12,537 nucleotides of DNA from Phyllobacteriaceae bacterium. Its GTDB lineage: Bacteria > Pseudomonadota > Alphaproteobacteria > Rhizobiales > Devosiaceae. Positions 6,916-12,537 of this stretch are shown here, in pieces. The notes beneath the pieces are model-generated. The model did not search any database and had not been told where the DNA came from. It saw nothing but the letters and a program-made list of their open reading frames with translations. The DNA is taken from NCBI GenBank assembly GCA_012799265.1, contig JAAZLP010000023.1, positions 1 to 12,537 of the forward strand, read 5' to 3'. Position 1 is the first letter of the stretch; each line of letters starts with the position of its first letter. Both the position numbers and the translations under genes were made by a program.

Positions 6916-7713
6916 TCAGCTGTTCGGACGATGGTCGATCATCGCCTTGATCGCTTCGACCCGTTCGAGGAAGTCAGGGGTTGTCTGGAGCTTCACCGGG
7001 CGTGGGCGCGGCAGGTCGACATCGACAATATTGGCGATACGGCCGGGGCGGGCCGACATCACAACGATCCGGTCTGCAAGAAAGACCGCTTCTGCGATGG
7101 AATGGGTGATGAAGATGATGGTCTTGCCCGTTTCCATCCAGATTTCCTGGATCAGCAAGTTCATCTCATCGCGGGTAAAGGCGTCGAGCGCACCAAAGGG
7201 CTCGTCCATCAGCAATACCGACGGGTCTACCGCCAGGCTGCGGACGATCGATGCGCGCTGCTGCATGCCGCCGGACAATTCGCGTGGATACTTGCTCTCA
7301 AAGCCTTCAAGGCCCACGCGCTTGAGAAGCTTCTGAATGCGCTCGCGGTTCGGCGGCTGCTTCTTGATTTCAAAGGGAAGCTCGATATTCCGCCCGAGAT
7401 TGCGCCAGGGCAGGAGGTTGGCTTCCTGAAAGATCATGGCGATCTCGGGATGCGGCTTATTGATGACATCAGAGCCAAGCGAGATCTTGCCACTGGTCAG
7501 GCCATGCAGACCCGCCATCGACCACAGCAGGGTGGACTTGCCGCAGCCAGAAGGGCCCAGCAGGCAGAGGAATTCGCCTTCGCGCACATCGATCGAGACG
7601 TTGTCCAGCGCATGCACGCCACCGGACTTTGTCTGATAGATCTTGCTGGCCTGCTCAACCCTCATTTTGGCTGGCATATGGGCGTCAGATACCGCCCCGG
7701 CTGCACCATTCAT
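6916..7713 (-). CDS. ABC transporter ATP-binding protein, SsuB/TauB type
   Basis: This 265-residue ATPase has every nucleotide-binding motif: Walker A GPSGCGKST at 53-61, Q-loop Gln96 in FQEANLLPW, the signature LSGGMQQR at 146-153, Walker B LLMDEP at 167-172 with the following D-loop GALDA, and the H-loop His204 in ITHS. The Q-loop sequence with LLPW and the tail RPGRI are typical of nitrate/taurine/sulfonate importers. A GTG seven codons upstream is also in frame. I chose the ATG at 7713 because GGGAGGA lies at ideal distance before it and would be inside the coding region otherwise. It is the first gene of the operon, with a leader of about 100 nt. It energises import through the adjacent permease. 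Confidence 0.95.
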   Translation of the reverse strand: MNGAAGAVSDAHMPAKMRVEQASKIYQTKSGGVHALDNVSIDVREGEFLCLLGPSGCGKSTLLWSMAGLHGLTSGKISLGSDVINKPHPEIAMIFQEANLLPWRNLGRNIELPFEIKKQPPNRERIQKLLKRVGLEGFESKYPRELSGGMQQRASIVRSLAVDPSVLLMDEPFGALDAFTRDEMNLLIQEIWMETGKTIIFITHSIAEAVFLADRIVVMSARPGRIANIVDVDLPRPRPVKLQTTPDFLERVEAIKAMIDHRPNS

Positions 7714-7747
7714 GCAGCGTCCTCCCTCAGTCACCTGTCTTGAACAG

Positions 7748-7774
7748 GGCGCCAGCCTCCTCAGACCTAGCGCC
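7748..7774 (-). promoter_or_regulatory. Hairpin in the 5' leader of the transport operon
   Basis: Reading the minus strand, GGCGCTAG and CTGGCGCC can pair over 8 bp (one G-U pair) around an 11-nt loop that contains a GAGGAGG ribosome-binding-like sequence. A second small repeat, CCTGT-N5-ACAGG, sits next to it at 7734-7748 and shares one base with it. The leader between the likely transcription start and the ATG is therefore structured. No known riboswitch pattern is recognised. Confidence 0.3.
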
Positions 7775-7790
7775 GTTCCTCCAAAATCAA

Positions 7791-7807
7791 CTGAAACAGA
7801 ATTTCAG
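7791..7807. promoter_or_regulatory. Operator candidate 1 (perfect 6+6 inverted repeat)
   Basis: CTGAAACAGAATTTCAG is a perfect inverted repeat of CTGAAA with a 5-nt spacer. It begins about 11 nt downstream of the TATAAT box of the minus-strand operon, so it would cover roughly +5 to +20 of the transcript, a classic repressor position. A related copy lies at 7966-7982. The natural candidate to bind is the RpiR protein encoded alongside. GAA/TTC-type inverted repeats are known for some RpiR regulators, such as rhizobial IolR. The binding itself is inferred. Confidence 0.5.
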
Positions 7808-7817
7808 ATAGGTGCGT

Positions 7818-7846
7818 ATTATACTTTAGTCGTAGCGGTAGGTCGT
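7818..7846 (-). promoter_or_regulatory. Promoter of the ABC transporter/catabolic operon
   Basis: A perfect -10 box TATAAT lies on the minus strand at 7823-7818. With a 17-nt spacer the -35 position reads ACGACC, keeping only the GAC of TTGACA. The start point would be near 7811, giving a leader of about 98 nt before the ATPase ATG. A strong -10 with a weak -35 fits a regulated promoter. Operator candidate 1 lies just downstream. Confidence 0.55.
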
Positions 7847-7941
7847 TTGGGCATCTAATCTGGCTGTTTTCTTAGGAAAAATGGCAATTTTTTCGAGGGG
7901 CTTATCTGGCATCATGAGGCGGTCCTTCCGCCGAAACAAAA

Positions 7942-7972
7942 TTGCCTTGCGAAAAATGCACAAGACTGTAAT
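7942..7972 (+). promoter_or_regulatory. Possible promoter of the rpiR-type gene
   Basis: TTGCCT at 7942-7947 (4 of 6 to the -35 consensus) is followed after 19 nt by TGTAAT at 7967-7972 (5 of 6 to the -10). The spacer is long, so this is tentative. The start point would be about 7979, some 28 nt before the ATG. Operator candidate 2 would cover the -10 and start point, consistent with autoregulation. Confidence 0.3.
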
Positions 7973-7982
7973 TCAATTTCAG
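7966..7982. promoter_or_regulatory. Operator candidate 2 (imperfect copy of candidate 1)
   Basis: CTGTAATTCAATTTCAG has the same length and symmetry as the repeat at 7791-7807, with one mismatch between its arms (CTGTAA against TTTCAG). It agrees with candidate 1 at 13 of 17 positions. It lies 25 nt before the ATG of the regulator gene. The two copies are 175 bp apart centre to centre, one near each divergent gene start, as expected for a local regulator that controls both directions. Confidence 0.45.
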
Positions 7983-8006
7983 GTTAGTCGGGAGTGTGCG
8001 CATCGT

Positions 8007-8945
8007 ATGCCGAACAAGTCGTCCACCGGGGTCCAGTCAGACGTCATCGATATCGTCTCGCGCATGCAGCGGGTCGAGAGCGAGCTGTCCCCTGCCGAGC
8101 AGCAGGTACTGAAAGCCGTGCGCGCCGATTTCGAGGCGACTACGCGCATGACCATTGCCGAACTTGCCAAGGCTGCTGATGTCAGCCAGCCCACCGTGAC
8201 GCGCTTCTGCCGCTCCATCGGCTGCGCCTCGTTTGCAGCTTTCAAAATCAACCTAGCCACGACGCTCACCGTCGCGGCCGCCTATCTGCAGCCGGATCGC
8301 CGCTTCGACGACGACGCCGGCCAACTGGCGCAATCGATCATGACGCGCGCCGTCAACGCCATGCGTGACGTGCTCAATAGCCTGGATACCGATGCCGTCG
8401 CGCGCGCCATTGCCGCCATCTCCCAGGCGCGGCGCATCGACATTTATGGTCAGGGCGGAGGCTCGGCCAGCCTTGTCGAAGACGCCAAGCTGCGCCTCTT
8501 CCGCATCGGCCTACCCGTCAGCGCCTATATTGACGGCCACCAGCAGCGCATGTCGGCCGCGACATTGGGCAAGGGCGATGTTGTCATCGCCATTTCCAAC
8601 AGTGGTCGCTCCAAGGCGGTCGCCGAAGCGGTGCAGATCGCGGCATCCTTTGGTGCAACGACCATTGCGCTGTCGCGCCCGGATACCCCGGTCGCCGAAG
8701 GCGCCGACATCCTCATACCCATCGTCATTGCCGAAGACGAGAACGTGCTCGCGCCAACGCCGTCACGTTACGCCCATATGATGGTGATGGACACAATCGC
8801 CTCTGGCGTCGCCGCCGAGCGTGGGCCTGAAGCGCGCGAAACTCTGCGCCGTGTCCGTTACACCGTCGCCAGCATTGGTATCGCCATTCCGGCGCCGTCC
8901 ACCGATCCGACCATCCTCATGAAAACCATCAAGCCGCACGAGTGA
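8007..8945 (+). CDS. RpiR-family (MurR/RpiR) transcriptional regulator with SIS domain
   Basis: This 312-residue cytoplasmic regulator has an N-terminal helix-turn-helix (about 24-80; MTIAELAKAADVSQPTVTRF at 48-67 is the recognition region) and a C-terminal SIS sugar-phosphate-binding domain at about 128-262. The SIS signature ISNSGRSK lies at 196-203. RpiR proteins bind a phosphosugar or similar ligand and repress or activate neighbouring catabolic genes. The frame is open 42 codons further upstream, but that part is AT-rich intergenic DNA with an Arg/Lys-rich translation. The ATG at 8007 gives the family's usual length, although its GGGAG ribosome binding site is 12 nt away. The gene is divergent from the transporter operon and 4 nt upstream of the amidohydrolase gene. 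It is the likely regulator of both, possibly through the repeats at 7791 and 7966. Confidence 0.94.
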   Translation: MPNKSSTGVQSDVIDIVSRMQRVESELSPAEQQVLKAVRADFEATTRMTIAELAKAADVSQPTVTRFCRSIGCASFAAFKINLATTLTVAAAYLQPDRRFDDDAGQLAQSIMTRAVNAMRDVLNSLDTDAVARAIAAISQARRIDIYGQGGGSASLVEDAKLRLFRIGLPVSAYIDGHQQRMSAATLGKGDVVIAISNSGRSKAVAEAVQIAASFGATTIALSRPDTPVAEGADILIPIVIAEDENVLAPTPSRYAHMMVMDTIASGVAAERGPEARETLRRVRYTVASIGIAIPAPSTDPTILMKTIKPHE

Positions 8946-8949
8946 TCGA

Positions 8950-10410
8950 ATGACCTCTCCCCTGGAGCAGAAGCCAGATTGGGTTTTCCGCAATGCGCGC
9001 ATCATCGATGGCAGCGGAAGTCCTTCCTATCTGGGGGAGGTTGCCGTCACCGGCGAATTCATCACCGCCATCGGAACTCTGGGGGCCATCACGGCGATCG
9101 GCCACAACGAGATTGATCTCGAAGGCGCAGCACTCGCGCCCGGCTTCATCGATGCGCATACCCATGATGATCGCATCGTTCTCGATGCGCCCGACATGCT
9201 CCCCAAGATCAGCCAGGGCGTCACCACCGTCGTCGTCGGCAATTGCGGGATTTCACTGGCGCCGGTGCAGTTTGCCGGCGATCCGCCGCCGCCGATGAAC
9301 CTGCTGGGCGGTCGCAACTCTTACGAGTTTCCGACTTTCGCTGCCTATGCCGATGCTGTCGCCAAACGGCGTCCGGCCATCAATGTGGCAGCGCTGGTAG
9401 GTCATTCCGCGCTGCGTCTGGCGACCATGTCGGACATCCATCGGAAAGCCAATGATGCCGAAATTGCCCGCATGGGTGCGATGCTGACCGAAGCGATGGA
9501 AAACGGCGCCATCGGCTGGTCGACTGGGCTCTTCTACCCCACCAATGCCGACGCAGACGCCGAAGAAGTGGCGGCGCTGGGCCGCTATGTTGCTGAGCAT
9601 TCTGGCGTCTATGCCACGCATATGCGGGACGAATTCGAAAACGTGCTCGAAAGCATCGAGGAGTCTGTCGAAACGGCCCGCAACGCCGGCACGCCGCTGA
9701 TCATCTCGCACCACAAATGCGCCGGCGTCGAAAACTGGGGGCGTACCGAGCAGACGCTCCCCAAGATCGCTGCCCTCGCAGAGCATCATCCGATCAATGT
9801 CGACGTCTATCCCTATTCCGCCGGGTCCACCAACCTGCGCGCAGACCTCATGACGGACACTTATCCCATCATGATTTCATGGTCGAAGCCGCATCCGGAA
9901 ATGACCGGGCGCTACATCGTCGACATTGCCGAGGAATGGGGCGTTGATATCCATGAGGCGACAGCGCGTCTGCAGCCGGCCGGGGCAATCTACTTCCAGA
10001 TGGACGAAGCGGATGTTCGTCGCGTTCTGGCCTCGCCGCTTTCCATGATCGGCTCGGACGGCCTGCCGCACGATGTGCATCCGCATCCGCGCCTTTGGGG
10101 CACATTCCCGCGCGTCCTTGGCCACTATTCGCGCGACGTGGGGCTCTTCGAGCTGGAGACTGCGGTCCACAAGATGACCGGCCTCACGGCCAAAGTCTTT
10201 GGGCTGACCCGTCGGGGTGCCCTTAAGCGCGGGCACTTCGCCGATATCGTCGCGTTCCGCCCGGAAATGGTTGCCGACACGGCTACCTATGAGGATCCCG
10301 TTCAGAAGTCCGTTGGTATCGACTGGGTCATGGTCAACGGCACGATGTCTTATGCGTCTAACGGCCAAAGCGAAGGTAGGGCAGGCCGCCTCGTCTATCG
10401 CGACAGATGA
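8950..10410 (+). CDS. N-acyl-D-amino-acid deacylase (D-aminoacylase)-type amidohydrolase
   Basis: This 486-residue amidohydrolase-superfamily enzyme has the motifs of the D-aminoacylase subgroup. These include metal-binding His70 and His72 in PGFIDAHTHDD, the characteristic Cys99 in VVVGNCGIS (a metal ligand in this group in place of carboxylated Lys), His224 in YATHMRDE, His254/His255 in ISHHKC, and catalytic Asp370 in GSDG. The PHPRLWGTFPRVLGHY segment at 379-394 and the RGxLxxGxxADIVxF-like tail are also family hallmarks. The enzyme hydrolyses the amide of an N-acyl-D-amino acid, releasing a carboxylic acid and a D-amino acid. It has no signal peptide, so it is cytoplasmic. It starts 4 nt after the regulator stop with only a weak ribosome binding site, so translation is probably coupled. 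The true substrate may be a different N-acylated compound. Confidence 0.92.
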   Translation: MTSPLEQKPDWVFRNARIIDGSGSPSYLGEVAVTGEFITAIGTLGAITAIGHNEIDLEGAALAPGFIDAHTHDDRIVLDAPDMLPKISQGVTTVVVGNCGISLAPVQFAGDPPPPMNLLGGRNSYEFPTFAAYADAVAKRRPAINVAALVGHSALRLATMSDIHRKANDAEIARMGAMLTEAMENGAIGWSTGLFYPTNADADAEEVAALGRYVAEHSGVYATHMRDEFENVLESIEESVETARNAGTPLIISHHKCAGVENWGRTEQTLPKIAALAEHHPINVDVYPYSAGSTNLRADLMTDTYPIMISWSKPHPEMTGRYIVDIAEEWGVDIHEATARLQPAGAIYFQMDEADVRRVLASPLSMIGSDGLPHDVHPHPRLWGTFPRVLGHYSRDVGLFELETAVHKMTGLTAKVFGLTRRGALKRGHFADIVAFRPEMVADTATYEDPVQKSVGIDWVMVNGTMSYASNGQSEGRAGRLVYRDR

Positions 10411-10419
10411 CCGTCTCGC

Positions 10420-10728
10420 CTACTGACACAGCGTAGCAAAAGTCACGGGGAAGAACGTCACGACGGTCGCACCCGTCGCCGCCAGGGTGATCAAAAAGTC
10501 AGCCCTGTGCTCAGCATGCTCAGTCGAGTTGCCAGCACGCTTCCACTGCACCCACGATATGGCACCGAGCGTAGCGAGTGTGGCCAGCCACATGATTATC
10601 AAACTAAACCGATGCAGTGCCTCTGGCCACTGCCACACACATCCCAGTGCCTGGACGCCATAGAGTGCGCCAAACGCACCTGCCCAGATGGTATAGCCTA
10701 TCAGTCGGGGGATCAGAGGCCGGATCAT
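10420..10728 (-). CDS. Small three-helix membrane protein at the end of a cytochrome oxidase locus
   Basis: This 102-residue hydrophobic protein has three likely membrane helices, at about residues 9-30, 41-61 and 78-98, and a short polar loop rich in His, Glu and Arg at 62-76. I do not recognise a named family. Its ATG overlaps the stop of the oxidase subunit I+III gene by 4 nt (ATGA), so it is co-translated with it and probably acts as an accessory or subunit IV-like component, or in assembly, of that oxidase. It ends tail-to-tail with the amidohydrolase gene, with 9 nt between the stops and no terminator visible. Confidence 0.72.
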   Translation of the reverse strand: MIRPLIPRLIGYTIWAGAFGALYGVQALGCVWQWPEALHRFSLIIMWLATLATLGAISWVQWKRAGNSTEHAEHRADFLITLAATGATVVTFFPVTFATLCQ

Positions 10729-12537
10729 CTGAGGCCCCCACCGGATAGCAGCAAAAGGATGGCCCAGGCAGGGAGTTGGACGACTGCCGCATAGTCCGTC
10801 CAGGCCCTGGTAATCCGCATGTCAGTGGCGCGTAGGGCGGAGACAAATCCAGCGCGGCTACGCAGGAACGCATGGAACGCCAACAGGCCAGCCACGCCGG
10901 CATGCACCGCGCAATAGGTTAGTAAGGCGAAGCGCAACGCAAGATTGGCGTGACCGGTGGGGTCAGGGATGCGCATCAGGCCAGAGAACTGGACGATGAC
11001 TGTCGCTACGGCGAGGCCAGCAGCAAGAAGCAGCATCGCATCGGGGGATCGACCAGCAGCATTTTGCCGTTCAGCGAGCCGGGCGAACAGCAACGCAGCA
11101 AACCCGGTAGCGATGCCTATGGACGGAACCCAGTCCAGCGGCTCAACCGGACCGTCCCAACCCGGGGCGATGATGGCGAGATAGAGCGCCCCGAACAGCA
11201 GCGACGCATAGAGCGTTGCATCGGCGGCGATCCCGCAGAGCGTCGCCCAATAAGTGACATTGTCCTTCACCTCGCTATCGAGCGGCGCGGATTTTCCTTG
11301 TCCGATATCGATGGCGCCTTCGTCGCTGCGCGTACCCAGCGTGTTGGTCCAGAAAAAGAACAGCACGATGGCAGCGACCGTTGCGACAGGAACGATCCAA
11401 TAGAGCTTGAACAACAGACCGAGGAAGAAGGCACCCGTTGCCAGCGCGCTCCAGAGCGGTAGAAAACTCGGCCTTGGCAAGACGATGACCTGATCGGGTT
11501 CGCCGCTCATCATGTCGACGCCCAACGTTTCCTGTCGCCCGGCCCGCGGAAAGGCCAGATATCCCCCGCCTCCCGCCAGCTTGGGCCCAAGCTGGTCCGT
11601 GTCAAGATCGTCTGCTCGCACGGTAATGTCGGGAATGGCAGCAAAATTATACGCGGGCGGTGGCGTGGGCATGGCCCATTCCAGCGTGGGCGCCTGCCAT
11701 GGGTTGCGGCCAGTGCGCGGCGCAAAACGGAACTGCATGATGATATCGATCAGCACGAGCGCAAAGCCCATGGCGGTGATGAAACCACCCACGGACGACA
11801 ATAGGTTCAGCCAGTCCCAGCCCCAATTTGAAGGGTAGGTCGATATACGTCGCGGCATGCCCATCAGCCCGGTGATGTGCATCAGGAAAAACGTGAGGTT
11901 GAACCCGAGGAGGATCAGCCAGAACGCCGGGATGGAGAGGCTATAGACGCTTCGGCGACCCGTGAAATGAGGCAGCCAGTAGTAGAGCGCCGCCAGCATG
12001 GGAAACACAAAGCCGCCCACCAGAACATAGTGCAGATGCGCCACAACGAAATGGGTGTCATGCGCCTGGCTATTGAAGGGCACCATGGCCAGCATGACGC
12101 CGGTCAGTCCCCCGCAGACAAAGACGATGAAGAACCCGACGATATAGAGCATCGGCACATCGAACTTGGGGCGACCCGACGACAGCGTGCCGATCCAGGC
12201 GAAGATCTGCACCGCAGTGGGAATGGCCACAAGCGCGCTGGCGGCGGAGAAAAATGCCAGCGCCAGATGCGGAATGCCGACCGTGAACATGTGGTGGACC
12301 CAGAGCCCGAAGCTCAGGAAACCCATGGCGACAATGGCGATGATGATGGCGTTGTAGCCCACCAGCGGTCGGCGCGCGAAGGTCGGGATAATCGTCGATA
12401 GGACCCCCGCGGCCGGCAGGAAAATGATGTAGACCTCAGGATGGCCGAAGAGCCAGAAGAGGTGCTGCCACAGTAGCGGGTCGCCACCCCGCGTCGGATC
12501 GAAGAAGGGCAGATCGAATGCCCGCTCCAGTTCCAGC
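10725..12537 (-). CDS. Cytochrome c oxidase subunit I+III fusion, partial (N-terminus beyond right edge)
   Basis: The last 603 residues of a fused heme-copper oxidase polypeptide are visible. Numbering from the first visible codon, the subunit I part has GHPEVY at 31-36, holding the CuB ligand His32, the D-channel Glu34 and the cross-linked Tyr36. It also has the CuB pair His81-His82 in WVHHMFTVG, and HDTHFVVAHLHY with the heme ligands. A polar linker of about 100 residues follows, then further membrane helices and a subunit III-like domain (TYWATLCGIAADATLYASLL, then four more helices). The protein reduces oxygen to water in the inner membrane while pumping protons. A gapless comparison from the HH pair puts Gln110 at the place of the K-channel Lys (IPTAVQIFAW against the usual PTG-[IV]-K-[IV]-FSW). 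Subunit II is probably upstream, outside the window. Confidence 0.93.
   Translation of the reverse strand, partial: LELERAFDLPFFDPTRGGDPLLWQHLFWLFGHPEVYIIFLPAAGVLSTIIPTFARRPLVGYNAIIIAIVAMGFLSFGLWVHHMFTVGIPHLALAFFSAASALVAIPTAVQIFAWIGTLSSGRPKFDVPMLYIVGFFIVFVCGGLTGVMLAMVPFNSQAHDTHFVVAHLHYVLVGGFVFPMLAALYYWLPHFTGRRSVYSLSIPAFWLILLGFNLTFFLMHITGLMGMPRRISTYPSNWGWDWLNLLSSVGGFITAMGFALVLIDIIMQFRFAPRTGRNPWQAPTLEWAMPTPPPAYNFAAIPDITVRADDLDTDQLGPKLAGGGGYLAFPRAGRQETLGVDMMSGEPDQVIVLPRPSFLPLWSALATGAFFLGLLFKLYWIVPVATVAAIVLFFFWTNTLGTRSDEGAIDIGQGKSAPLDSEVKDNVTYWATLCGIAADATLYASLLFGALYLAIIAPGWDGPVEPLDWVPSIGIATGFAALLFARLAERQNAAGRSPDAMLLLAAGLAVATVIVQFSGLMRIPDPTGHANLALRFALLTYCAVHAGVAGLLAFHAFLRSRAGFVSALRATDMRITRAWTDYAAVVQLPAWAILLLLSGGGLR

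Larger units (their letters stand above)
7714..8006. other. Divergent intergenic control region
   Basis: This 293-bp gap separates the ATPase and regulator genes and is clearly more AT-rich than its surroundings. It holds the minus-strand promoter with TATAAT, the two CTGAAA-type inverted repeats, a structured leader, an additional A/T-tract inverted repeat at 7876-7894, and a GGCGG-N5-CCGCC repeat at 7918-7932. No convincing coding sequence is seen in it. Confidence 0.75.

Noticed and set aside
7714..7734. GTG start seven codons upstream for the ATPase
   Set aside because: It would place the excellent GGGAGGA ribosome binding site inside the coding sequence and add residues not expected in the family.
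7876..7894. A/T-tract inverted repeat as a third operator
   Set aside because: The arms are mainly A and T runs, symmetry is imperfect, and it does not match the CTGAAA-type repeats. It could arise by chance in AT-rich DNA.
7918..7932. GGCGG-N5-CCGCC hairpin as a terminator
   Set aside because: It is only a 5-bp stem without a T tract, lying within the upstream region of the regulator with no gene ending before it.
7881..8006. Longer start for the RpiR regulator
   Set aside because: The extra 42 residues come from AT-rich intergenic DNA that contains the operator candidate. They exceed the family's usual N-terminus, and no ribosome binding site precedes them.

Overview
This window looks like chromosomal DNA of an alphaproteobacterium, probably of the order Hyphomicrobiales (a Devosia- or Rhizobium-like organism). 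That placement is an inference from several features: high GC by eye, tightly packed genes with ATGA-type overlaps, the content of ABC transporter, Gfo/Idh/MocA, SDR and RpiR genes, and a fused subunit I+III cytochrome c oxidase. No rRNA, tRNA, IS element or CRISPR is visible.

Layout. (1) Bases 1-7713 hold a nine-gene operon on the minus strand. In transcription order it encodes an ABC transporter ATPase, permease and Tat-exported binding protein (NitT/TauT/SsuABC type), a VOC-fold protein, an uncharacterised glycosidase-like TIM-barrel protein, an SDR, two different Gfo/Idh/MocA oxidoreductases, and a second SDR cut by the left edge. (2) Bases 7714-8006 are a divergent control region. It has a perfect TATAAT box for the operon and two related 17-bp inverted repeats that are good operator candidates. 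(3) Bases 8007-10410 on the plus strand hold an RpiR-family regulator and, 4 nt after it, an N-acyl-D-amino-acid deacylase-type amidohydrolase. (4) Bases 10420-12537 on the minus strand hold the end of a respiratory oxidase locus: a small membrane protein and a fused cytochrome c oxidase subunit I+III that runs off the right edge.

How the parts may work together (inference). The RpiR protein, with its sugar-phosphate-binding SIS domain, probably senses a phosphorylated or sugar-like metabolite and controls both its own deacylase operon and the divergent transport/catabolic operon. The transporter imports an unknown small organic compound. Four NAD(P)-dependent oxidoreductases, together with the VOC and TIM-barrel proteins, then suggest an oxidation / bond cleavage or rearrangement / reduction route on a polyol, glycoside or cyclitol-like molecule. 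The deacylase could remove an N-acyl group from the same or a related substrate. I do not recognise this exact gene set as a characterised pathway, and the substrate cannot be read from the sequence.

Two hairpins, each followed by a T-rich stretch, lie inside the minus-strand operon: after the binding-protein gene and before the last SDR. They may set different expression levels for its segments. The oxidase fragment keeps its active-site histidines and tyrosine, but has Gln where A-type oxidases normally have the K-channel Lys.
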